Assembly: GCA_937995505.1 (NCBI GenBank)
Contig: CALKJV010000121.1
Coordinates: 1 to 7,336, forward strand
Source of the DNA: an uncultured Bacteroidia bacterium
GTDB taxonomy: Bacteria; Bacteroidota; Bacteroidia; SpSt-205
Reading direction: 5' to 3'
Length of the DNA: 7,336 nucleotides
Notes under the pieces: generated by a model
What the model was told of the DNA's origin: nothing
Seen by the model: the letters and a program-made list of their open reading frames with translations, nothing else
The model's database searches: none
Program-made: the position numbers and the translations under genes
Shown: positions 1 to 6,070 of the stretch, piece after piece
Layout: the number at the start of each line of letters is the position of its first letter
How positions within the stretch are numbered: the stretch's first letter is position 1

Positions 1-27
1 TGGCTTTACACGGCTCCCTAAATTTGC

Positions 28-822
28 TTAACTGAAGTGCCTGACGCACCGAACATAATAACGCACTGCTGCCCAGCCCAGCTTTCCCAGACGATAAGTA
101 AAGGGATTGACATACAGCGCAATGTGTGCTGCTTGTACGGAAGGTTCCATCTCGTGGGCGTATTGGGCGATGTAGGCGGGAAGGGCAGATATTCGCTGGT
201 CCCAAGCAGCCCACAAGCTCCGTCGTAGAGCTCGTATGAGAGGGCGCCTGGGCACATGCGGCCGCACAAAAACCCCTCCCAAAGGTATAGGATATCCCGT
301 CTGCTCTGTCCAGTAAGCCCCTAAATCTTGCAGGCAGATAAGGCCGTACGAGGCGTAGGTAAAGCGGCTCTCATGGATGATAACAGCAGCATCCAGGCGC
401 CCCTCGGCTACGGCAGGCAACAGCGCGTCATACCGCATCTCAGTCGGAAGGGGAAGATCCGGCATATAAAAGCGCAGTAGGCTATATGCAGTAGTTCCGA
501 GGCCGGGAACCCCCACCCGAGCCTGGAGCAGCTCTGAGCGAGTGAGGGGCCGGCGAGCGACCAGAAGGGGACCCACGCCGTACCCCAAAGCCGCTCCCAC
601 TGGCAAGAGCCTATAATACCCCCTCGGAAGCTGCGCATACTGAAAGAAGGAAAGCTTTAGTACATCTACCCTTCTGGCAGAGGCCAGTTGATTGAGGGTC
701 TCAATGTCTGCGTAGTGAAATTCCAAAGAAAAAGGCAACCGAATAGCGCCTAACGCAAGCGGCCCCCACAGAAAAGTATCATTCGGGCAAGGGCTGATAC
801 CCACACTATAGACACGGCTCAT
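28..822 (-). CDS. mqnD: 1,4-dihydroxy-6-naphthoate synthase MqnD
   Basis: Cytoplasmic enzyme of the futalosine menaquinone pathway. The family converts cyclic dehypoxanthinyl futalosine to 1,4-dihydroxy-6-naphthoate. The 264 residues are close to the family's usual length and have the periplasmic-binding-protein-like fold's signature stretches: SPCPNDTF at 10-17, KLSFFQY at 56-62, a G-rich GPLLV segment at 84-88, VPGLGTTA at 105-112, IIHESRFTY at 148-156 (His150 corresponds to the His proposed as catalytic in the Thermus enzyme), TGYPIPLGG at 175-183, and a C-terminal YVNPF at 237-241. The ATG at 822 overlaps the stop of the DUF4292 gene as ATGA, pointing to translational coupling. It is the last gene of the unit within the window. 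Bases 1-27 beyond its TAA hold no start codon or hairpin that I can see. The assignment is firm; MqnA, the other family with a similar fold, lacks this set of motifs. Confidence 0.97.
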   Translation of the reverse strand: MSRVYSVGISPCPNDTFLWGPLALGAIRLPFSLEFHYADIETLNQLASARRVDVLKLSFFQYAQLPRGYYRLLPVGAALGYGVGPLLVARRPLTRSELLQARVGVPGLGTTAYSLLRFYMPDLPLPTEMRYDALLPAVAEGRLDAAVIIHESRFTYASYGLICLQDLGAYWTEQTGYPIPLGGVFVRPHVPRRPLIRALRRSLWAAWDQRISALPAYIAQYAHEMEPSVQAAHIALYVNPFTYRLGKLGWAAVRYYVRCVRHFS

Positions 823-1574
823 GGACGAAAGCTAAACCCCGAGAGAGGCTTACGCACATACTCTGAAGGCACTGTGAAGGGAAAGGCTATGTCGGGTGGA
901 TTAAACTCCACCTGCTTAGGCTGTAAAGTAAGCCGGTCGCCGCCCGGTAGTGCCAGACGAAGCTGTTGGAGGGTGCCCTCTGAAGAGCTAGCCCATTCGT
1001 AACTTAGCTCATACACCTCGCCGCTGGCGGCGCGAAGCTGCCACTGAAGAGGGAGTAGCGCACCCTCAGAAAGAACAAGCTGAGCGATGTACCCCTTATA
1101 CTTACCCGAGAGGCGCCGCTGCTGCGGATCCCACTCCCAAGGAAATTGAGAAAAACTCGGCGGCCAATATCCTAAGAGCAGATGCAGGGCATCCGTTGGC
1201 GAAAGGCCAGGCAGGAAGGCCCGCACACTATCAGTCGGACCCACATACAATTCTCGGCTGAGTCGGCTAAGTAGAAAGACACTATCTGGCCGCCAGAGGA
1301 GCCGCGCGCCCTCAAAGCCCATGAACCCAGCAGAAGCCCACAGTAGGCTGTCTTTGAGCGCCGCAAAGCGTAGCTGGAAAGTTTGTCGGCGCTCCCCTTG
1401 GTACATAGCCTGATAGCGCACCCGTAGACTTTCAAAAGAAGGAGCCAGACGGGTCAAATGCGCCAAGACAGCTTCCTTGGTGCGTGCGGCTTCGGGAGGG
1501 GGGGAGCGAAAAGCAGCTCGGCGAGGACAGCCACTTAGCAGTAGCCCTACCGCTCCGATTAGCGCGAGTCTCAT
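819..1574 (-). CDS. DUF4292-type lipoprotein
   Basis: Predicted lipoprotein of 251 residues. The N-terminus is a lipoprotein signal peptide: a basic M-R, a hydrophobic run, then lipobox LSGC with the lipidated Cys at residue 16. The frame is open further upstream (to 1616), but the ATG at 1574 puts the signal at the very N-terminus and overlaps the TPR stop as ATGA, so I chose it. The body contains SLLWASAGFMGFEGARLLW followed by alternating strand-like stretches, which is how DUF4292 proteins of Bacteroidota look. I recall that family as related to the LolA/LolB lipoprotein-carrier fold; this is from memory. No acidic run follows the Cys, so the known surface-export signal is absent and a periplasm-facing location is inferred. 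A Pro-rich linker (about residues 24-27) follows the anchor. It sits between the TPR gene and mqnD. The molecular role is unknown; the family call rests on similarity and gene context. Confidence 0.85.
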   Translation of the reverse strand: MRLALIGAVGLLLSGCPRRAAFRSPPPEAARTKEAVLAHLTRLAPSFESLRVRYQAMYQGERRQTFQLRFAALKDSLLWASAGFMGFEGARLLWRPDSVFLLSRLSRELYVGPTDSVRAFLPGLSPTDALHLLLGYWPPSFSQFPWEWDPQQRRLSGKYKGYIAQLVLSEGALLPLQWQLRAASGEVYELSYEWASSSEGTLQQLRLALPGGDRLTLQPKQVEFNPPDIAFPFTVPSEYVRKPLSGFSFRP

Positions 1575-3217
1575 AAGTCTGCCAGAGGATACTGGGCGCG
1601 GGCGCGGGCCTTCCACCGATAGTAAGCCGTACCTACGAGAGACTCACTCAGGCGGGTCAGAAGGTCTTGCCACAGCTCCAAGGGAAGTTGTGTGTCCTTT
1701 TCGGCGAGGCTCGCCGCAGCGCGGCGCGCCTCCTCCATGCGGCCTTGCTGCACAGAGAGGAGAAAGGCCCCCCACTCGCCGTACGGAGACGGAAGGGCAC
1801 CTATACTGGGGCTACTCCCTTCAGGCGCATGCGGCCGCACACGCAGATTGAAAAGCTGTACGAGACCGCTACTCCAAGGCTCTTTGTACCAACGGGAAAG
1901 CAGCGCCTGGGTCTGTGGCGTAAGGGATCCTTCCTGAAGCTCACAGAGAAGCTGATAATACAGCACTGTCTGCGCCGTTACAGTGTCAGGTTCGGGCAGG
2001 AGCCGCCAGCCCCTTGCGAAGGCAGAAAGTGCCCGCCGACATTGCTTCCGCTGGGCAGCTACTACCCCTTCCCACCAGAAGAGGCGCCCTTGCCCGGGGA
2101 AAAGTTCTTTGCCAAGCTCCACAGCACGAGCTAACGAGTCTCCCCCCCCTAAGCGCCAAAGCGCATAGAGATACGCCCAGTAAGCAGCCGCCTGGGTTGA
2201 GTCTAAAGCAAAAACGCGCTGCCACGCCAGGGCTACGCTATCCCAGCGGCCTTTTTGCTGCCAGTACTGCGCCCAAAGCTCCCATCCTGCCGGCGAAGGA
2301 TAGTCCGCTAAAAGCTGGGCCAGCGCAGCTCGGTAGTCTTCCTCATCCAGAAGGGCTATACGCCGTAAGAGCGCGTACTTGACCTCTACGGGCACGGCGT
2401 ACGACTCTAAGAAGCGCTCCCACACCCCTTCCTCCCACACATCCTCAAAGTAATCCGCATACGTAAGCACGAGGCCCCAAGCCAAAGAATTGGCCGGGTC
2501 CAGCTGAAGCAGCTGGGTGAGAGTCTGTGCCATGCGGGGAAGGTTTTGACTGAGCTCATACAGGCGAGCAGCAACTTCCCAGTACACTTCGTGCGTAGGC
2601 CACAAGGTCAAAAGCGACTCTGCTAAGGCTATGGCTCGGCCAAGCTGCCCAGCTTCTACGAGCAGCTGTACCCGCGCTTGAAAAAGCTCCTCGCTACTGC
2701 CGCCAAGCTGCTGGAGTTTTTGGTAGTAGGCATCTGCTCGCTGCCAATCCCCCACCGCTTGATAAGTCTGCGCTAAACGGTGTAGCACCTCAGGGTCTGT
2801 CGGATAGAGGCGATGAAGCTCCTCCAGCACCCGTATCGCTTCTTGCCGCTGACTATTCAGCATGAGCGCATACGCATACCCCAAGCCAAGCCAAACCTCG
2901 CGTGGAGCTTCCTTGTAAGCTTTTTCCGCATGGGTAAGCATGCGGATAGGATCAGATTGGCGATACGCTACCTGAGCGAGATAATGGTGAATGCCGGAGC
3001 TATGGGGGGCAGCTTCGGCAGCTTGCGAGAGATAGTCGGTGGCTTCCTCGTACAGCGACTGCGAAAAATACACCATCCCCCGCACAAAAGTCGGGAGCGC
3101 TCGCTGCCAACTCAGGCTATCTACGGGCGGGGAAGTATCTTTCTTTTTGCCCCTTCCCGGCTTCTGCGCTAAAAGGGGCGCCGCGAGGAGCAAAAGAACT
3201 ATACTGGTTTTAGCCAT
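1571..3217 (-). CDS. secreted tetratricopeptide-repeat protein
   Basis: Exported TPR protein of 548 residues. Residues 1-17 form a Sec signal peptide (Lys3, then a Leu/Ala-rich core) with probable cleavage after LLA at 15-17; there is no lipobox Cys. A short basic linker (19-27) follows, then helical repeats from about 42 to 405 with typical TPR positions: a G/A-x-x-Y/F pattern and Pro at helix ends, clearest at 43-72, 76-105, 109-139, 143-172 and 212-242. The C-terminal 120 residues look helical but degenerate. There are no catalytic motifs, so a scaffold or adaptor role in the periplasm is inferred. Its stop overlaps the DUF4292 start as ATGA, and its own ATG lies inside the end of the nucleotidyltransferase gene (8-nt overlap). 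A TPR gene directly before a DUF4292 gene is an arrangement I associate with Bacteroidota genomes, suggesting the two products work together. Binding partner unknown. Confidence 0.9.
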   Translation of the reverse strand: MAKTSIVLLLLAAPLLAQKPGRGKKKDTSPPVDSLSWQRALPTFVRGMVYFSQSLYEEATDYLSQAAEAAPHSSGIHHYLAQVAYRQSDPIRMLTHAEKAYKEAPREVWLGLGYAYALMLNSQRQEAIRVLEELHRLYPTDPEVLHRLAQTYQAVGDWQRADAYYQKLQQLGGSSEELFQARVQLLVEAGQLGRAIALAESLLTLWPTHEVYWEVAARLYELSQNLPRMAQTLTQLLQLDPANSLAWGLVLTYADYFEDVWEEGVWERFLESYAVPVEVKYALLRRIALLDEEDYRAALAQLLADYPSPAGWELWAQYWQQKGRWDSVALAWQRVFALDSTQAAAYWAYLYALWRLGGGDSLARAVELGKELFPGQGRLFWWEGVVAAQRKQCRRALSAFARGWRLLPEPDTVTAQTVLYYQLLCELQEGSLTPQTQALLSRWYKEPWSSGLVQLFNLRVRPHAPEGSSPSIGALPSPYGEWGAFLLSVQQGRMEEARRAAASLAEKDTQLPLELWQDLLTRLSESLVGTAYYRWKARARAQYPLADL

Positions 3218-4202
3218 ACCGACTGTAATCCCCTAAATCTACAGCGCCTACGCCCTGCTTACACACAGCATGGGCCCCAATGAGCGCTTCGTGAAGGACA
3301 GAGCTTTCTACTACCGAACCAGCTCGGCATAAACTGTAACTCAGTACGCTCCTATGGATTCGTGCGCCTGCTTCTACGGCTACATACGGACCAATTACGC
3401 TATCGGTTACCTGGGCTTCGGGGGAGATGTACACAGGAGCGATCACCTGCACCGTAGACCCCACAGAAGCCGAAGGCGGCGCGAGACCCAAATCCAAGAG
3501 CCGAGCCTGCGCCTTCAAAATAAGCGAACGGCTCCCACAATCTAACCACTCTTCCACGGGAAGCGCTTGAAGTTTGAGCCCCTGATCGCACAGCAGCTGC
3601 AGCGCATCGGTAAGCTGATATTCCCCCTTAGAACGCACATCGTGCTGAAAAAGATATTCAATCGCAGGCAAAAGCCGCTCCGCCTGTCGAAGGAAATAAA
3701 TCCCAATAATTGCCAAATCGGAGGGCGGCACCTCGGGCTTCTCCACTAAGCGGCTAATCGTGCCCTCTGGCCGAAGCTCTACTACCCCATAGCTGCGAGG
3801 ATCCTCTACCCGCTTGACCCACAGAGCCCCATCGGCCGACGCAGGCACTTGGATAGAAGCTTTGAAGATAGTGTCCGCAAAAAGAATCACACAAGGGCCC
3901 CGCAGATACTCTCGGGCTTGATAGATAGCATGAGCCGTGCCGAGGGGCTCCGCCTGCGTGCAAAAGTGCGCCTCAGCTCCCCACTGCCGAGCTAAACCCT
4001 CCAAATACCCCCGCGTATCGTCTTTCAGGTCACGCACGATGTAAACCAGCGCCTCTACAGCCTCAGGAAGGGCCGAATGGACCTCTTCTATGAGCCATTG
4101 GAGGACGGGCTTGCCTAAGAGGGGGAAGAGGGGCTTAGGCGTGGTGAAGGTATGAGGGCGTAGGCGTTTGCCCTCCCCAGCCATAGGGATGATAAGCCGC
4201 AT
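3210..4202 (-). CDS. sugar-phosphate nucleotidyltransferase with C-terminal beta-helix
   Basis: Cytoplasmic NDP-sugar pyrophosphorylase-type enzyme: it joins an NTP and a sugar 1-phosphate to make an activated sugar and pyrophosphate. Of the 330 residues, 1-235 form the nucleotidyltransferase domain: GEGKRLRP at 9-16 with Lys23 (nucleotide and phosphate binding), EPLGTAHA at 85-92, FAD at 108-110 with a likely metal-binding Asp110, VEKP at 153-156, GEYQLTDAL at 193-201, and WLDCG at 219-223. From about 245 a hexapeptide pattern (VIAPVYISPEAQVTDSVIGP) indicates a left-handed beta-helix. The sugar and nucleotide cannot be read from sequence: annotations of relatives vary between glucose-1-phosphate thymidylyltransferase and mannose-1-phosphate guanylyltransferase. 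The beta-helix lacks clear acetyltransferase catalytic features, so I do not call it GlmU. It lies 9 nt after plsY and overlaps the TPR gene by 8 nt. The box TAACTTTG sits just before its ATG. Confidence 0.92.
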   Translation of the reverse strand: MRLIIPMAGEGKRLRPHTFTTPKPLFPLLGKPVLQWLIEEVHSALPEAVEALVYIVRDLKDDTRGYLEGLARQWGAEAHFCTQAEPLGTAHAIYQAREYLRGPCVILFADTIFKASIQVPASADGALWVKRVEDPRSYGVVELRPEGTISRLVEKPEVPPSDLAIIGIYFLRQAERLLPAIEYLFQHDVRSKGEYQLTDALQLLCDQGLKLQALPVEEWLDCGSRSLILKAQARLLDLGLAPPSASVGSTVQVIAPVYISPEAQVTDSVIGPYVAVEAGARIHRSVLSYSLCRAGSVVESSVLHEALIGAHAVCKQGVGAVDLGDYSRYG

Positions 4203-4206
4203 GGGT

Positions 4207-4214
4207 CAAAGTTA
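4207..4214 (-). promoter_or_regulatory. possible internal -7-like box before nucleotidyltransferase
   Basis: On the minus strand TAACTTTG is an exact match to the Bacteroidota -7 element TAnnTTTG and ends four bases before the nucleotidyltransferase ATG. Its first three bases are also the plsY stop codon. No TTG is found at the usual 17-23 base spacing; the nearest is 14 bases away. It may be a weak internal promoter giving an almost leaderless message, or a chance match. Confidence 0.22.
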
Positions 4215-4814
4215 GCTCTTTCGCTGGCCAATGCGAGGTTCAGTACCGGCAAGCAGCCGCTGAAGGTTAGCTCGGTGGCTATAGAGCACAAGACCCAGCC
4301 AGACCAGCCCAAAAACATAGCCTACCCCCTGCGCCTCCCCCACAAGCCCATGCCACAGTAAAAAGCTCGCCACTGCCGCCATAGACCCCACCGATACGAT
4401 AGGAACAATCGCCAGACTCAGCAGAAATGTACCTAAAGCCGCCACAGCGCTCGCTGGCTCTAAGATGAGCATGGCCCCTAAGAGGGTATTGATGCCTTTG
4501 CCGCCTCGGAAGCCCACCCAAATTGGATACATATGGCCCAGCACCGCCGAAGTCGCCACGCCGTAGCTAAGCTCTAAGCCAGCACCGGCCTTCTGGGCAA
4601 TTAGCACAGCCAAAGCCGCCTTCCCAATATCAATAAGCTGTACAAAAAAGCCTGGCCAAAACCCTAAAACCCTATAGACATTTGTACTGCCGATATTGCC
4701 ACTGCCTACTTGGCGGATATCTACCCCCATCGCCCGAGCGATCCATAAGCCAGGCACCACCGAACCCAAGAGATACGCTCCCACCAGGAGCGCCCCCCAT
4801 AGGCCTACTTCCAT
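4212..4814 (-). CDS. plsY: glycerol-3-phosphate acyltransferase PlsY
   Basis: Inner-membrane enzyme that moves the acyl group from acyl-phosphate to glycerol 3-phosphate, giving lysophosphatidic acid, the first step of bacterial phospholipid synthesis; PlsX normally supplies the acyl-phosphate. The 200 residues match the family's usual length of about 200, with several hydrophobic helices (roughly 4-26, 52-75, 83-98, 112-156, 164-179). All three cytosolic family motifs are present: GSGNIGSTN at 37-45, GHMYPIWVGFRGGKG at 93-107, and HRANLQRLLAGTE at 180-192. The usual GATN of motif 1 reads GSTN here, a mild variation. The ATG at 4814 lies 10 nt inside the 3' end of the outer-membrane protein gene, and the stop is 9 nt before the nucleotidyltransferase, so it is co-transcribed. 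The identification is secure. Confidence 0.97.
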   Translation of the reverse strand: MEVGLWGALLVGAYLLGSVVPGLWIARAMGVDIRQVGSGNIGSTNVYRVLGFWPGFFVQLIDIGKAALAVLIAQKAGAGLELSYGVATSAVLGHMYPIWVGFRGGKGINTLLGAMLILEPASAVAALGTFLLSLAIVPIVSVGSMAAVASFLLWHGLVGEAQGVGYVFGLVWLGLVLYSHRANLQRLLAGTEPRIGQRKS

Positions 4815-5557
4815 GCGTTACCGATATAAAAAGCTAAGTATCCCGACAGCCACCAGGAGCGCCCGGGGCGTTGATAGAGCGTTTGTATCGGGCGGGTAAA
4901 GGCTTGGATCCGCCCCCCAAGCGCTAAGCTCCGAATAAGCGCCGGTTCACGCCCTAAGTCTACAAGCACACCGGCTTGCGCAGCCGCACCCGGTACCGCC
5001 TGTAGCCGATCAAACCCCAAGTAAAAATCCGCTTCCCCTACAATGTCAAAAAAGGAGTACCGATTGGGGTCATAGGTGTCTACCTTGATGATCGCCTGCG
5101 TGGTAGAGATGGGCACAGCTATTTCTATGTAGTAGGGCTTGAGCAGGGCAAAAGCCGGCCCTATCCCACCCTGCAAGCTCACCTGAAGCGGCGTGGAGAG
5201 GGTTCGCTGCGCAACGACATACTGATAGCCCCACAGCACCTCTAAGAGGTAGGCGTAGTACAGCTTTCCAAAAACAAAGTCTTTTCCGCCCTGGTCGCGA
5301 TAGACAGAACGGGTACGGGACTCATGTTTAGAGCGGTAGGAGGTAAGGTCGCCCATCCAAAAAGTGCCACTTCTGGGGCCTTTCCAATTTTGCACGAGCA
5401 CGCCCAGCCCCCATCCATTCGTATGGAGAAAGGGCGAGACAGCCAGACCATGCGGTAGGGGCTCTATCACCTGCGATTGCGCAAGGCCCCGAGACAGAAG
5501 CAGCAAGAATATCACCCCGAAAAGGCTACCCCGGGAAAAAGTACCGCCTAACCCCAC
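4805..5557 (-). CDS. predicted outer-membrane beta-barrel protein, unnamed family
   Basis: Exported protein of 250 residues. Residues 1-26 form a Sec signal peptide (Arg9, core GVIFLLLLS, likely cleavage after GLA at 24-26). The mature part alternates short amphipathic strands, many Tyr/Phe/Trp residues and Gly-rich turns, ending YLAFYIGNAWK, as expected for a small outer-membrane barrel. Recognisable blocks are GKDFVFGKLYY at 91-101, GPAFALLKPYYIEI at 133-146, and a YDPNRYSFFDIVGEADF stretch at 162-178. These resemble an uncharacterised Bacteroidota protein family that I recognise by pattern but cannot name. The start is a GTG at 5557: a stop lies four codons upstream, and the next in-frame GTG (residue 15) would remove half of the signal. 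It lies 27 nt after the FKBP gene and overlaps plsY by 10 nt. The function is unknown, and the barrel assignment is an inference from composition. Confidence 0.75.
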   Translation of the reverse strand: MGLGGTFSRGSLFGVIFLLLLSRGLAQSQVIEPLPHGLAVSPFLHTNGWGLGVLVQNWKGPRSGTFWMGDLTSYRSKHESRTRSVYRDQGGKDFVFGKLYYAYLLEVLWGYQYVVAQRTLSTPLQVSLQGGIGPAFALLKPYYIEIAVPISTTQAIIKVDTYDPNRYSFFDIVGEADFYLGFDRLQAVPGAAAQAGVLVDLGREPALIRSLALGGRIQAFTRPIQTLYQRPGRSWWLSGYLAFYIGNAWK

Positions 5558-5584
5558 AGCCTCAATTTAACACTATGCCGGCAC

Positions 5585-6070
5585 TTAGCGTGCAGCGAGA
5601 AGCTCTACATAAAAGATGAGCGTGGCCTCTGGGGGGATAGGTCCAGCTCCCGTGCTCCCATACCCTAAATGAGGCGGCACGATAAGTACGGCTTTTGTGC
5701 CTACGGGTAGGCGGGCGATCCCTTCATCCCACCCCTTGATGACCTGCCCTTGCCCTAAGGCAAAATCAAAAGGCATGCCCCGCTCGTACGAGCTATCAAA
5801 CTTCTGGCCATTGGTAAGAAGGCCATGATAATGCACAATCACCGTCTGACCCGGCTTAGGAAGCTCCCCTGGGCCGCGCTCGTGGAGGTAAATCATGAGG
5901 CCCGAAGGCAGCGTGTCTACCTTACTGGAGTCAATTGGGTAGGGAGAAAAAGCTGCGCTACTGGGCTGCGCCGGGGGAGCGGTCCGCAGACTTTGACTCT
6001 GATTAGAACTGCCTTTGCAGCTCCAGAGCAGCCAAGAAAAGGCGATAATGCTCCAAAAGGCTTTCAGCAT
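5585..6070 (-). CDS. FKBP-type peptidyl-prolyl isomerase lipoprotein
   Basis: Prolyl cis-trans isomerase anchored by lipid, probably facing the periplasm and helping fold exported proteins. From the ATG at 6070 it has 161 residues: a signal peptide with lipobox LWSC (lipidated Cys18), a Ser/Gln/Pro-rich linker (19-48), and one FKBP domain (about 54-161). The active-site pattern is complete: Tyr81 in YHG, Phe91-Asp92 in FDSS, Val110-Ile111 and Trp114 in GQVIKGW, Tyr137 in LGYG, then IPPEATLIFYVELL. The frame is open upstream to 6187, but only the 6070 start gives a lipoprotein signal at the N-terminus. This start lies 68 nt inside the nrnA-like gene, in another frame. Flavobacterial GldI, a gliding-related FKBP lipoprotein, has a similar build and sits by a DHH phosphoesterase gene, so this may be its counterpart; I see no other gliding genes here. 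Confidence 0.95.
   Translation of the reverse strand: MLKAFWSIIAFSWLLWSCKGSSNQSQSLRTAPPAQPSSAAFSPYPIDSSKVDTLPSGLMIYLHERGPGELPKPGQTVIVHYHGLLTNGQKFDSSYERGMPFDFALGQGQVIKGWDEGIARLPVGTKAVLIVPPHLGYGSTGAGPIPPEATLIFYVELLAAR

Noticed and set aside
1..27. Possible terminator or next gene start after mqnD
   Set aside because: The 27 bases show no inverted repeat with a T run and no start codon leading into an open frame on the minus strand; too short to judge.
280..287. Another TAnnTTTG match (TACCTTTG) on the minus strand
   Set aside because: It lies in the middle of mqnD with no gene start following, so it is treated as a background match.
1575..1616. A longer form of the DUF4292 protein starting at 1616
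   Set aside because: The 14 additional residues would displace the signal peptide from the N-terminus. The 1574 ATG has the lipobox at the right distance and the ATGA coupling.
255..1841. A 14-base exact repeat, catgcggccgcaca, at 255-268 and 1828-1841
   Set aside because: Both copies lie in coding sequence (mqnD and the TPR gene) and encode the same short Arg-Pro-His context. Two copies without flanking similarity fit chance in a GC-rich sequence.
2142..2149. An eight-base C run (G run in the TPR reading frame), with seven-base runs at 1498-1504 and 6540-6546, as possible phase-variation tracts
   Set aside because: Runs of six to eight G/C occur in several genes here, including a probable core enzyme, and follow from frequent GGG/CCC codons. 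All frames are intact, so there is no sign of switching.
1477..3172. Several long plus-strand open frames opposite the DUF4292 and TPR genes
   Set aside because: They are antisense to well-supported genes, overlap one another, have low-complexity Pro/Arg/Ser-rich translations and show no domain or signal sequence. They are shadows of the coding strand's base bias.
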